The notes under the pieces were generated by a model. That model was not told the origin of the DNA. It searched no databases and was given only the letters and a program-made list of their open reading frames with translations. Shown here piece after piece: positions 1 through 11,317 of a stretch of DNA of 64,000 nucleotides. The translations under genes and the position numbers were made by a program. The stretch's first letter is position 1. Each line of letters starts with the position of its first letter. Source of the DNA: Castanea sativa (taxonomy: Eukaryota > Streptophyta > Magnoliopsida > Fagales > Fagaceae); contig NC_134015.1 in assembly GCF_040712315.1 (NCBI RefSeq), positions 45,095,464-45,159,463 of the forward strand. The letters run 5' to 3'.

Positions 1-360
1 GCGCCTCTGCACTAGAAGAACTTTGGGCAAGAGGATTTGCCTCAGGAGGTGTTTCCGTAGATTGGACCATCGGAATAGATGCCTCACCTCGCGAGAGTGT
101 AAGCCGTCCTGGTGCCATCTGTAACTCACAAATATACATTTAATGAAACAACAAAGTCATTACAAATAATGGAACAAAATTATTATCATCTATTGTACCC
201 TATAGAACATCTATTGTACCTTATGGATTATAGAATTAGATGACTCATCATCATTGTCATCGTCACCAATAGGTGGTACATAATCATCATCTACCATAAC
301 ACTAGCTCTACTTCTTTTCCCTTTTGCACAATTGGACTAAGCAGAATCCTTTAGAGAAGT
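1..360 (-). pseudogene. Further CACTA coding sequence, partial at window edge
   Basis: Minus-strand translation gives an acidic stretch (VDDDYVPPIGDDDNDDESS, about 235-300) and, nearer the edge, MAPGRLTLSRGE (about 85-120). These sit where plant CACTA elements carry the end of the transposase gene or the start of a second (TNPA-like) gene. The sequence is cut by the window, stop codons intervene (for example near 340), and I cannot say which of the two it is. About 360-890 is AT-rich with short internal repeats (a 'ccatatcaagttcaagataagtac' like phrase recurs near 620 and 785, in part) and has no supportable coding sequence. Confidence 0.4.
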
Positions 361-889
361 TGAGATGTGCTTCAATCCCAAAGCATCAATTCTCTCTTGG
401 TTTTGCCTCATTCTATCCAATCTTGCCATCTCATACCTTGGTATATTATGAGCGTATCTGGCATTTTTGGGCATTTTTTGAAACTATGTATTGACATGAA
501 AGATAAGTACAATTGCTACTAACTTAACATCATATTCTACACCATTATCCATATCAAGCAACTCACAAGTGCAAAATTTGAATACAATTGCTACTAACTC
601 AACATAACAAATGACCACATCAATATCCATATCAAGTTCAAGATAAGTACAAAACATCTTAATAACAATTACTACTAACTTTACATATCATAGTCCATAC
701 CATTATCCATATCAAGCAATTCACAAGTGCTAAGTTTGAACACAATTACTAAAACCTCAACACAAAAAATGGCCACATCAATATCCATATCAAGTTCAAG
801 ATAAGTACAAAACTTTAAAACAATTGTTACTTAGACAAGCATAAAACTTTAAGACAAACACACAACATTTAAGACAATTATTATGAACT

Positions 890-1573
890 CTACATATCAT
901 AATCCATATCAAGATCAACATCAGGTATGTCATGCACTTCATTTTGATTAGCATCTCCTGAAGTTCCACGTTCAAGAACAACCTCAGTTTCAACATCACC
1001 CATACAATACTCAATAATATTATCCTCAACATTGACAGAGACAACATCAAGAATCGCTTCTTGTTGAAATGCGTCACTATCTTCTGTATTATCATTGGAT
1101 TCTCTACCCCCGACTTCCGGGGCATCAAACACTCCCCTATGTTGGATGAATTGCACAATTTTCCAAGGTTCACCCAATTTGGTATCTTGAAGGTAGAAAA
1201 CTTGTCTCGCTTGACTAGAAAGTATAAAAGGGTCATTTTCATACCACCGACTTGTAACATCAATGCTTGTGCAGTGTGTATCAGTTCTTATCGTTCTCCT
1301 TCGACCATTGGTACCGGTATTGTACCATTCACACTGGAACAAAACAACTTTATGACGAAACACATACTCCAATTCCCAAATTTTGCACACATGACCATAG
1401 AAGTCGTGCATTTCTCCTTCATGGTCCCCTTCGGTACATACACCACTGTTTTGGGTTACACGACGATTGTCTAGGTACCTTGTATGAAACTTTACACCAA
1501 TGACCATACAAACTGTGTACTCCTTCACATGCGGCTTAGGACCATTTGCTAATGACCATTTGCTAATGACCAT
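890..1573 (-). pseudogene. CACTA DUF4216-like region, transposon-encoded
   Basis: An open frame of about 227 codons. Its first 120 residues have the features of the DUF4216 domain that follows DUF4218 in plant CACTA transposases: VKFHTRYLDNRRVTQNSG, then HDFYGHVCKIWELEY and VVLFQCEWYNT, and later the FYLQDTKLGEPWKIVQ block typical of the same region. The tail is acidic. It lies about 450 bases downstream of the DUF4218 part and in the same orientation, so it is probably the 3' part of the same transposase gene, joined by splicing I cannot place. The ATG at 1571-1573 is only the first one in the frame. No independent host function is suggested. Confidence 0.75.
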
Positions 1574-2028
1574 AACTGTTTAGTTGCTTCTGGTGACTCG
1601 CTAACTTTCAATCTATTCATTTATAATGATATACAACAAGTGATATTAATTAGTAATAAGCAATGACGAAACTATTTAAATGTTTAATTTCTATTTGTGT
1701 GATTAAGTTTCAAATGTCTTACATGTTCTCTGAACCACTTGGGAAACTCTTGTCGTTGGATTTGAGTTATGGTTTCACCAGTAGGATTATGCAATGTGCT
1801 TTTGTGTTCACTATTAAAACTAAGGTGATTTATTTTCAGCTAAGTATTGCAGATAATATTCAAAACTTAATCAAACAATACATGCACATGAAATCACATA
1901 CTTTAAATAAGGCTCTAACTCAGGACTATTGTACAACAAGTACCAATGAGCAGTATTAAGCAATGCACGAGACAAGTTGTCATCATTCCGCTTACCACCT
2001 GTAGGTCGGGCAGTTTGTGAAAAAATTA

Positions 2029-4495
2029 TCAATCCTTCGCTAGATTCACCAAATCTTCATTTCTTTTTCTTCGATTATGCACAGTTTCGATCCCATCAAT
2101 ATACAAAGACCAATTGTTAATACATTCTTTGAGAATGTAAGCCTTTGCAATCGAACCTTCTGGTCGAGCTCGGTTGGAAACGTATCTTTTCAATTTTCCA
2201 AGGTACCTACGAGGAAAAAATACGCACATTATGTGATTTTATATCACATGGGAAAGATGTAATTGATGGATGTATCAAATGATCTAATTACCTTTCAATT
2301 GGGTACATCCACCGATATTGTACTGGGCCTCCTAGAATTGCTTCTCGAGGCAAGTGAACAGCAAGATGGACCATAACATCAAAGAATGCTGGAGGAAAGA
2401 ACCTCTCAAGCTTGCATAGTATAAGAACTATACGTTCTTCTAGTTTCTCCAATTCACTTCGCTTTAGGGTCCTTGAGCATAAGTCTTGGAAGAAGCTGCC
2501 TAACTCAAATAATACAAGACTAATGTCTTTATGTGCAAATCCACGCAACTCAATTGGAAGAATTCGTTATAGTAGCACATGACAATCGTAGCTTTTCAAA
2601 CTAGATAATCTACCAGTTTTTGCATTCACTGGCCTTGATATGTTGGCTGAATAACTATCCGGATACTTAACTGATTTCAAAAAGTCATAAAAACCATCCC
2701 TTTCATTTGGGCTTAATGAAAAGAAAGCCCAATGCTTGTCATATGATCCATCAGGACGTTATTTCAAATGCAACGTGTGCCTAAAGTTCATATTTTGCAA
2801 GTCTATTAGTGCCTTGTCGGTGTCCTTGCTTTTCCCCTCAATGCCCAACAAAGTACCATAAGTACTCTCACTAATGTTCTTCTCCACATGCATGACATCA
2901 ATGTTGTGCTTAAGCTTCTTACTTTTCTAGTATGGAAGCTTGTACAAAATACTTACCTTTGACCAATTTGGCTCCCCAATGAGTTGTCTCTTCTTGTTAC
3001 TTGGATGTTTTCCTAAAATTATATTTGGCATTTTATCTAGCTGTTCTTGTATCTTTTCCACTTGTAACTCTAAAGATCTCTTCCGTTTCTTCGATAAACC
3101 ATTATGCAACCGACTATGTCTCCAACGATGTTCCATAGGCAAATAAGCTCGATGGTTAATGAATCCAATTTTACTTTCCAAAGCTTCTGAATATGGTTCA
3201 TCGTTGCAAGTGTAACAAGAATGATAACCCTTTGTCCTCCACCCAGACACATTATCAAATCCAGGATAGTCATGTATTGTCCACAACAAAGTTGCACGCA
3301 TCTGAAAATGCTCTTTTCTATAAGCATCATAAGTTTCTACACCTTCTTCCCATAACTCCTTCAACTCATCGACCAATGGTTTCAAGTAAATATCAATCTC
3401 ATTTCCCGGTTGATGAGGACTAGGAATAAGCAATGACAACATAAAATATGGCTCCTTCATAACCAACCAAGGCGGTAGGTTATAGGGGATAAGTATGACA
3501 GGCCACATACTATAGTTGTTGTTCATATTCCCAAAAGGGTTAAATCTATCTGTAGCCAACCCCAACCTTACATTGCGAGGTTCGAGGGCAAAATCAGGAT
3601 GTTGCAAATCAAACTCCTTCCACTCCTCACTATCAACCAGATGCCTCATTATCCCATCGTCCACGCGTTTGTCTATATACCATCTCATGTCCTTAGCTCT
3701 TTGGCTTGACATGTACAACTTCCTCAGTGTCGGGGTCAACAGGAAGTAACGCAATACCTTATAATGAATCTTTTTACCTTGGGCACGTGTATCCTTGTAT
3801 CTAGGCGTCTCACACACCGGACATTTATCAAGGTTTTCATTTTCCTTCCAAAATAGTGCACAATCATTTTTGCATGCATCTATATGCTCGTATGACATGC
3901 CCAAGTCACGTAATATCTTCTTTGCTTCATAAGTTGACCTTGGAACCAAGTTACCTTTCGGTAAAACTTTTGTCAGCAATTCTAGCATCATATCAAGTCC
4001 CTCATTACTCAAGTTGGTCATTACCTTTACATTCAACATCTCAATAAAAAACTTCAAGATACTATAATCAGTGCAACCCGGATACAACTCACGCTTTGCA
4101 TCTTCCTCAAGTTTGTCAAAATTACGCACTTCCTCATCTTCGGTTGCATTTCTTGGTTCCCCTCTAATTCGGTCACCTACCAAGGCATCGATATCATCCA
4201 TATGATCACCATCCGATATTTCATTATCATGAATGTTCTCGTTTAATACACGTGGTTCTCCATGATTATACCAATTAATGTAAGATTGCATAATCCCACG
4301 ATGAAGTAAATGTATACGCACAGTTTGAAGAGATTGTCGATAGCAATTCACACAGTGAATACACGGGCACGGAATATTACCACTACAGTCCACAACCGCT
4401 CTTGCAAAATTAAGAAATGCATTGACCCCTTCAATATATGGATGACTTAATCTGTCATCCGGTGTCTTACCAATTATCATCCAACTTTTATCCAT
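2029..4495 (-). pseudogene. CACTA transposase (TNP2/TNPD-like), decayed
   Basis: This would encode the transposase that cuts and pastes CACTA elements. From the ATG at 4493-4495 an open stretch of 522 codons shows a transposase-associated N-terminal domain with Cys pairs (PCPCIHCVNC, about residues 42-51), a CPVC zinc-type motif (about 225), and a tnp2 core with candidate DDE Asp residues D316 (LATDRFNPFG) and D409 (TIHDYPGF). The same frame continues past three in-frame stops: TAG at 2927-2929 (LPY*KSKKLKH, most simply Trp to stop), TAA at 2759-2761 and TAA at 2567-2569, into a DUF4218 domain (2288-2560, HLPREAILGGPVQYRWMYP). A small intron at 2207-2291 joins MYPIER to YLGKLKRYVSN (2029-2206). 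With three nonsense changes it is almost surely non-functional. Confidence 0.88.
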
Positions 4496-4630
4496 GTTCG
4501 ACTACAATTGCAAAGTGAATGCTACTTTAGTAAAATAAGGACAACTCATTCATAATGTATTCTAACATCTAAGTCTATAAGCTAATTAGATAAAATTCTA
4601 TCTCATTCATGAATGCATAAATCTAATCAA

Positions 4631-5640
4631 AAGTATAGAGTGTTTACAAGTATTGAAATCAATTAAAGTACTATTCATCACATCTAATCAACAAATTCCA
4701 TTCTCATTTGCAAGAAACTAAAAACACTCCCAATATGAATTTAAACCACCTTATAACATCATGCAAGCCACCCGCTTGCTCCAACACAACAACCCACCAC
4801 AAAACCAATCACAAACATCACAAGTATAGAGTGTTTACAAGTATTGAAATCAATTAAAGTATTATTTATCACATCTAATCAACAAATTCCATTCACATTT
4901 GCAAGAATTGAAAAAACACTCCCAATATGAATTTAAACCACCTTATAACACCATGTAAGCCACCCGCTTACTCCAACACAACAACCCACCACAAAACCAA
5001 TCACAAACATCACAAGTATAGAGTGTTTACAAGTATTGAAATCAATTAAAGTATTATTCATCACATCTAATCAACAAATTCCATTCACATTTGCAAGAAA
5101 CTAAAAACACTTCCAATGTGAATTTAAACCACCTTATAACACCATGCAAGCCACCCGCTTGCTCCAACACAACAACCCACCACAAAACCAATCACAAACA
5201 TCACAAGTATAGAGTGTTTACAAGTATTGAAATCAATTAAAGTATTATTCATAACATCTAATCAACAAATTCCATTCACATTTGCAAGAAACTAAAAACA
5301 CTCCCAATGTGAATTTAAACCACCTTATCACACCATGCAAGCCACCCGCTTGCTCCAACACAACCCACTACAAAATCAATTTCCAACATCACAAGTATAA
5401 AGTTTTATAAGTATTTAGATCAAACAAAATACTATTTATCACATCTAATTAACAATGCTCATTCACATTTACAAGAATTGAAAAACACTCACAATATGTA
5501 TTTAAACCACCTTATAACACTATGCAAGTCACCCGCTTGCTCCAACACAACATACCACCACAAATCCAATTTCCAACATCACAAGTATATAGTTTTATAA
5601 GGTTTTTAACTAAAATTTGCTTACTTTGCTTAAGCTAAGC
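4631..5640. repeat. Tandem array, about 190-bp unit, five copies
   Basis: The phrase aagtatagagtgtttacaag marks successive units at 4631, 4822, 5014 and 5205, with diverged units at 5393 and 5583. Spacings are 191, 192, 191, 188 and 190 bp. Each unit also carries the phrases caagccacccgcttgctcc and ccaccttataac. The array lies just upstream of the transposase ATG inside the CACTA element, so it is in the 5' non-coding part or an intron. The last units have more differences than the middle ones. Confidence 0.93.
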
Positions 5641-7020
5641 TTACAACTTTCAGAAAAAAAAATCCAAAATTATTGCAAACAATGTGTATTTAGCCTGCAA
5701 AAGAAAAGTTAAATTTATAAGTACTTCAGTCTTAAAAATGATCCTCTCATAAAGTACTACACAAACTCATAGCTTACACATGTAATACAGGTAGTGCTTA
5801 CTACAATCAGAAAAGTGATGAGGAGACAAGCTTGAGTGAGTTGCACTTCTATTGCAAAAAGCGACACATTTTAGGTTCCAATTGTCAAAGAAAAAAGAAG
5901 CACTCTTACCTTTCTAATGCACTTTGCGTTTCCACTTTCTACCTTCCCCTTATAAGCTCCACATGTCTTAAAAGACACATGCAAACTAACTTACTTTTTT
6001 AACAAATACATTTTAACCAAGAAATTAAATCTTAAAGAACATACCTTTTTATTTATTTATTATTATTTGGGATAAATAAGAACAACTTTTTTATTTATTT
6101 ATTTATTTATTATTATGTGAGTTTCACAATATTCAAAATAATATAATGAAATTGGAGCTTCAAGATCAAAACAAAAAGGCCACCTGGCAAGTTCTCCAAT
6201 AAAGAACTTAAAACACAAAGGAGGAAATGTTTGTGGAATCAAGAATTTGCTCACCTGGCAAGATAAGTAAGTCCATTTAGAAACGCAGGGACATTGAAAT
6301 GAATGATCACAAATTGTACTCGGTATTCCACTAGTGTTCGTGTCCAATCTCTCTAACATTAACACACCAAACCAAAAGAAAACCATACAAGCATTAATTC
6401 TCAACTTTAATCCATACCAAAACATAAATGAAACAAAAAAAAAAACTCTAACACATCAAATTAGCTTAGCTAAATTATTAATCAATTAGCTTAGCTAACC
6501 AGTGACTCCAGCACTTGGGCCAAAAGCCTTGTAGCTCAACAGATACTTCCCCTCCCCCAACTATTGAATTTTAATATTAAAAAGCAACTCAACTACTTGA
6601 ATATTAAAACTAAGCAATGTAAGAAACCAAATAATGAACTTCTTCAGCAAACTGAAATGCTGGTTTGCTCAAAAATTTAAGGTGGTTTAAGACAAAGACA
6701 AAATCCATCTTCAAAAAGATCTATTCAAAAAATGACAACCAATAACATATATTTAGATTCAAGAACACTGTCTTGCTTGTTCATCAATGACTTGAGCTCC
6801 ACAATACAACTTAAGAAATCAACCTCCTAAAACAAAATTTGAAAGGAACAGATAAAGTGAAGGCCTTCCAACATACTAGCTTTACAGCCACTTCCTCTCC
6901 ACTTTGTATATTAACCCCTGAAACAACAAACCAAACCAATAAGATTCTCCACACAAAATACAAAACTAAAAAAGTGATGCTAAGTTAAAACCCCATGAGT
7001 TCCATACCCAATGTTAAGGT
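5641..7020. other. CACTA non-coding 5' region, no gene seen
   Basis: AT-rich sequence between the 190-bp array and the GC-rich repeat. It has TTTA/ATTT simple repeats at about 6045-6115 and a SINE-like remnant at about 6495-6585 (listed separately). Open frames here are short and without recognisable domains. It presumably forms the leader or first intron of the transposase transcript. Confidence 0.5.
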
Positions 7021-7030
7021 CTAATTTGGT

Positions 7031-7450
7031 GATGGCTACGAAACCGTCGCGAATGGGTTTGAACAGCCAGGAATCATCGCAAGGTCCGATTCGGCGACGA
7101 ATGGTTCCAGCGTCGTGAATGGGTTTGAATCGGCGATGGTTGGAATCGCGAATGGGTCCGAATCGCAAGGGTCCGCATCGGCGATGGCTATGAAACCGTT
7201 GCGAATGGGTTCGAACAACCAGGAATCGTCGCAAGGTCCGATTCGGCGACGAATGGTTCCAACGTCGCGAATGGGTTCGAATCGGCGACGGTTGGAATCG
7301 CGAATGGGTCCGAATCGCAAGGGTCCGAATCGGCGATGGCTACGAAACCGTCGCAAATGGGCTCTCAACGGCGACGGTGGGCTCTCAACGGCGACGGTGT
7401 GCTCTCAATGGTGACAGTGGGTTGGGATCTTTTGGGAGCTGCATCGGTTG
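7031..7450. repeat. GC- and CpG-rich tandem repeat, 152-bp unit, in CACTA 5' region
   Basis: The phrase gatggctacgaaaccgtcgc starts at 7031 and recurs with small changes at 7183 and 7335, exactly 152 bp apart each time, giving two full units and a partial third, followed by short ctctcaacggcgacggtg repeats up to about 7420. It is strikingly GC- and CpG-rich against an AT-rich background. Because 152 is not a multiple of three, the same peptide-like string stays open in different frames on both strands, which I take as a by-product of composition, not a protein. It sits just inside the subterminal zone, where the maize Spm element has its GC-rich downstream control region; a regulatory role is inference. 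Confidence 0.85.
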
Positions 7451-7519
7451 GGAGTTTAGGAGCCGAAGATCTTTTGGGACGGATTGTTCAGCTGGGTCTT
7501 TTGGATCTTTATATTGAAG

Positions 7520-8067
7520 TATTTAGCGACGGATTGTTCTGTCGCTATTGCTTCATTTTCGTTGCAAATGGTATTAGGATTTTAAGTTTTTAGCGACGAA
7601 GATTAATTTCGTCACTAAAGAACTTGAATTATAAAAGATATTTAGAGACGAAATTCATATTTCATCACTATAGAGTACTTTTAGTGACGAAATTTAATTT
7701 CGTCGCTAAAACATATAAGTGTAAAACTATTATTATTTTTAGTGACGAATATTTTTCGTCGCTAATTCTTCCTTACAGCAACGAAAATATTTTCGTCACT
7801 AATACCATCCACAGCAATACCTATAGTGACGAAATATTTCGTCACTAAAAATTTCAACTTTTAGCAACGAAAAATTTCGTCACTATAGATTAATTAAGCC
7901 CATTTTTCAGATCACAATAGCGACGAAATTTATTTTTCGTCGCTAAATGTTATAATTTTTTTCATTATTAGCGATGAAATTAATATTTCGTCGCTAAAGC
8001 TATATTTTTAGCGACGAAAAATATTTCTCACTAATTTTCGTCACTAAAAGTACATTTTGTTGTAGTG
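7520..8067. repeat. CACTA subterminal repeat zone with palindromic units and 5' terminus
   Basis: About eleven units of the form TTTAGCGACGAAA - short AT spacer - TTTCGTCGCTAAA, each a near-perfect small palindrome, occur from about 7590 to 8048 (for example at 7681, 7741, 7776, 7823, 7862, 7919, 7969 and 8008). Variants replace agcgacg with agtgacg or agcaacg. The zone ends in the terminal tacattttgttgtagtg at 8051-8067. In characterised CACTA elements subterminal repeats bind the element's own TNPA protein; here the binding role is inferred from position. Confidence 0.92.
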
Positions 8068-8258
8068 AAGGAAAAAATAATTTTTTTTGTTTAAAGTTTT
8101 AACGCCATTTGCTTTATTGTTAAATTGGACAGATGTCAACTTTTTAAGCAGGGAACCTAAGGGACTGCACCTAAAGAACTGTACCTAAGTTTTGTCCATT
8201 AGGAATTTATTATTGTTGTGCTTGTATATGAAAGTATAGAATCTACTATTTAAAAAAA

Positions 8259-8437
8259 TGGTTTGACTTATCTCTAGTACTTTTTAACAGGAATCTCATT
8301 TTGTTTTAATGAGAAACTGTCACATCACTCACTAACTAAATAAATTGTAGAAATTAAAATCCACTACCACTTGTCATTGTGTATTTAAAACAAAAGGAGA
8401 CCTCCAGTTAAAAAAGTACTGGAGATAAGCCAAACCC
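8259..8437. mobile_element. Short MITE, Mutator-like, 9-bp target duplication
   Basis: The left end tggtttgacttatctctagt and the reverse complement of the right end gggtttggcttatctccagt pair over about 35 bases. The 9-bp string ttaaaaaaa flanks both sides (8250-8258 and 8438-8446). A 9-bp duplication is the Mutator signature, but the A-rich site makes it weaker evidence than usual. There is no coding capacity in the 179 bp. Confidence 0.7.
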
Positions 8438-8447
8438 TTAAAAAAAT

Positions 8448-8847
8448 ATGAGTTGCTAAGATTTTAATGTAGGGTTAAAAAATAGAATAGAATTCAAAAC
8501 CAATTAAAAATTATATAATGGAATAATGATATATATGCTCTCAAAAGCTTATATGACAAAATATTGTGACATCAACCAAAAGTCAAATTGTAATAAAAGA
8601 GAGATTATAATAGATAATGTGATTGCTTCCTTAAATAGCTCTAATAACTGTTCCTCAAAAATATTAGCTGTAATAATTATGACAAAGATCAAATTTGGTA
8701 TCAGGGGCGTAATTGCATGGAGGATATTGTGAGATTGTTTTCCTAGAAGATGGTTGACTATAGGCTATAGCAAGATATAGTAATAATGGGAATTGCTGGG
8801 TTTTTTGTATTTTGCCTTGATTTGGCTAATATCCAAAAGACTTGCTG
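8448..8847. other. AT-rich spacer, no gene seen
   Basis: Between the MITE and the 429-bp duplication. I find no domain, repeat or RNA signal. A 68-codon open frame at 8526-8732 has no recognisable motif and looks accidental. Confidence 0.5.
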
Positions 8848-9706
8848 TAAGACCTATGATGATGCAAAAATCAGCAGTTAAGTTCCTCTAGATGGATGAT
8901 AGTATTGGATTCATCTCTGATGGATACCTGCAATAAGACTCAAGCTAAGAAAATATACACCGGTTTAGTGTTGGCCAAAAACCCTTTCAATGATTAAGTC
9001 AGAAAAGAATTCCCAAGAGATGTACTGTGAGAGAATTCAACTTGAGAGTGATTTTTGGAGAGAGAATTGTGTGTACCTTTTAGTTTTGTTTCCCTTTATT
9101 TTTATAGCTATCTTTGCTTTAAAGGGCAATGAATCTTTGTGTTAGGTTCTAAAAATTTAGGATTAAATGTTTAGAATTCTAATTTGTATATGTTGGGCAA
9201 CTGAGAACAAAAACATGTTTAGAATAGGTGTTAGATATTGCTCAAAGTGTTTCAAGTCAAGTCTCAAGACTTGGTATAAGACCTATGATGATGCAAAAAT
9301 TCAGCTAGTTAAGTTCCTTGTTAGCGTAGATGGACGATAAAATTGGATTCGTCTCTGATGGATACCTTCAATAAGACTCAAGCTAAGAAAATATACACCG
9401 GTGTGGTGTTGGCCAAAAACCCTCCAATGATTAAGTCAGAAAAGAATTCCCAAGAGATGTACTGTGAGAGAATTCAACTTGAGAGTGGTTTTTGGAGAGA
9501 GAATTGTGTGTACCTTTTGGTTTTGTTTCCCTTTATTTTTATAGCTATCTTTGCTTTAAAGGGCAATGAATCTCTGTGTTAGGTTCTAAAGATTTAAGAT
9601 TAAATGTTTAGAGTCCTAATTTGTATATGTTGGCAAACTAAGAACAAAAACATGTCTAGAATAGGTGTTAGAAATTGCTCAAAGTGTTTCAAGTCAAGTC
9701 TCAAGA
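8848..9706. repeat. 429-bp tandem duplication
   Basis: The phrase taagacctatgatgatgcaa starts at 8848 and again at 9277. The two copies agree closely through gagagaattcaacttgagag and caagtcaagtctcaaga, the end of the second copy, with scattered substitutions and a few indels. The copies are adjacent head to tail. The sequence has the look of a retroelement LTR or leader, but I see no TG...CA boundary or primer-binding site, so I leave it unclassified. Confidence 0.88.
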
Positions 9707-10380
9707 ATATTCAAGCTGCAAGAAAAAAAAAAGTAATTTTGAGTGAAGCCTGATTGATCGAAAATCGCAGAAAAATAATTTGTGTAGAATTTTAAATCAG
9801 GTCCAAGCCCGAGAAAAAGTTTAGGATTTCAGTCCAACACTCCAGGAAAAACCTAACTAAGTTTTAAAGACTCTTAGAAGATTTGTGAGTTACTCCTGTG
9901 AGATCTTAGAGGTTTTGTTCCTTCTAACTTTACAAGTGTCTACCGGAACAAGATCTACAATCAAATGTTGGTGGAATCTAGTTGCTGCAAGATCAACCAG
10001 TGGTGATCTGAAACCTTTGAGTGGGATCTCAATGTCACAAACGTGGGAGTTCGTGTTCTGCAAATCCAAGAGAGATAGAGTTTATGGATTCGGAGCTTGC
10101 ATGTGGTCGTGTTAGCAAGTTACTACTGGAGGTAGCAATAGATTTAGGGTTAAATCTTATTATAAAAACTTTGATTCTCTATTAGTGAATTTGTTTATCT
10201 TAAGGATAGCAAGGTCAAATCCTCTCTAGGTTTTTACCTTTAGACGGTTCGTTTCATTGGTCTTCCGGGATGATCATATCGGTGTGTTATCTACTTTTCT
10301 GATATTCACATGATATGATCTTTCTCTGTTTAACCTAGATCTCATAGTTAACCTAAATAATCACTTGGCTAATATATTAG
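9707..10380 (+). repeat. Probable degenerate retroelement LTR or leader sequence
   Basis: The stretch contains phrases typical of plant Copia LTR/U5 sequence, such as gaatttgtttatcttaagga and ggtttttacctttagacggt, and a distal segment near 10260-10310 (tcttccgggatgatcatatc). No reading frame is preserved and no ends are visible. The assignment rests on resemblance from memory and is tentative. Confidence 0.35.
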
Positions 10381-10399
10381 GTACCTATAGGACATCTTC

Positions 10400-10627
10400 A
10401 AAAAAAAAAAATTCAAACGCTGCCATAGGCCCTATCCAATAAAATGCCGCTGAAAATCACTAAAAATGCGGCTACAGAGCTGCCTTATAGCTGCATTTTA
10501 TAGAACGTGGCTATAGGTATATAGTTTTAGCCGCATTTATAAAAACACGGCTATAGGGCACCTATAGCAGTGTTTTTTTTGTAAACGCGGCTAAAAAAAG
10601 CCCCTATAACTTGCGTTTTTTGTAGTA
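10400..10627 (-). mobile_element. CACTA-like non-autonomous remnant
   Basis: Read on the minus strand, the sequence starts TACTACAAAAAACGC at 10627, close to the CACTACAAAAAA ends of many plant CACTA elements, followed by repeated GCGGCTATA / TATAGCCGCGTTT motifs on both strands, a subterminal-repeat pattern. The other end fades into an A-run at 10400-10411. Probably one terminus of a deleted element, different in family from the large element at 1-8067. Confidence 0.5.
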
Positions 10628-11262
10628 GGTTAAACAATCCGTTTTAAGGGATTTAAACAAACAAACACTCTACATTTATGTGCAACGGCTAGTGTGTTAC
10701 AAACGGGTGCTTTGGTGTAATAACTCCTTTGTTACTGTTGCTCCGTCCATTATTCTTTGTCATAAATGCATAACGCATTTTAGGCTCATCTATGTTCTAG
10801 TGATGGTTTCATTATTTTTTTGACTCATCAACCTTTATTTAGATTTTATTTAATTATATATTCTTTATTATACTATATTTAAAATTTGTATATTTTAGAT
10901 TTTTTATTCATTTAATTTTTTAACAGTTAAGAATGATAATTAAGGAAAATTATCTGTTCCAAATACAGATACTTTTGAGCTGTGAAGCTATTCTATCACT
11001 CCTATTATTATCGTCAAATGTGTGACATTAAAGATCAACACCATTGATGTCCCTAGTTCCAACTTCCAATTAGCAGGTAAGGTGTGATATTGAGAATGTA
11101 TTTATCACTTGCTCCGCGACACTAACTACCGCATGCAGTTTTGGTATTGGCGTGTGAATGTATTTCCTTATCTCATCCCCCTTCCCCTATATATATGTGT
11201 GTGTGTGTGTTTCTCAAAAAAAAAAAAAAAAATTCATGTAGAAGTAGTAGTATTCATAATTT
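10628..11262. other. Upstream region of GH27 copy 1, no gene seen
   Basis: AT-rich sequence with a short TG repeat (11200-11213) and an A-run (11216-11232). The proximal promoter of the gene starting at 11318 should lie here; apart from a TATA-like box listed separately I can name no element. Confidence 0.45.
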
Positions 11263-11269
11263 TATATAA
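11263..11269 (+). promoter_or_regulatory. TATA-like box upstream of GH27 copy 1
   Basis: The string tatataa lies 49 bases before the inferred ATG at 11318, a spacing that would give a very short leader. The position fits, but the surrounding region is AT-rich, so chance is possible. Confidence 0.35.
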
Positions 11270-11317
11270 CACATTGCTCTCCTCTGCTTGGCGGCTGAAA
11301 ACTTAAAACCATCCATT

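Larger units (their letters stand above)
1..8067 (-). mobile_element. CACTA (En/Spm-type) DNA transposon, 5' part, truncated by window edge
   Basis: The element reads right to left. Its 5' terminus is at 8067, where the reverse complement begins CACTACAACAAAA, the classic CACTA inverted repeat end; the next bases aag (8068-8070) would be the 3-bp target duplication, which cannot be confirmed because the other end lies outside the window. Inside, in order from the 5' end, are a palindromic subterminal zone (7520-8067), a GC-rich tandem repeat (7031-7450), a long non-coding stretch with a 190-bp array (4631-5640), the transposase (2029-4495), a DUF4216-like region (890-1573) and the beginning of further coding sequence (1-360). 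This order matches plant CACTA elements. Stop codons in the transposase show this copy is not autonomous. Confidence 0.9.

Noticed and set aside
1061..1503. Plus-strand ORFs opposite the DUF4216 region
   Set aside because: Shadow frames; the minus-strand product shows the recognised domain.
8526..8732. 68-codon plus-strand ORF
   Set aside because: No motif, AT-rich codons, no plausible promoter; chance ORF.
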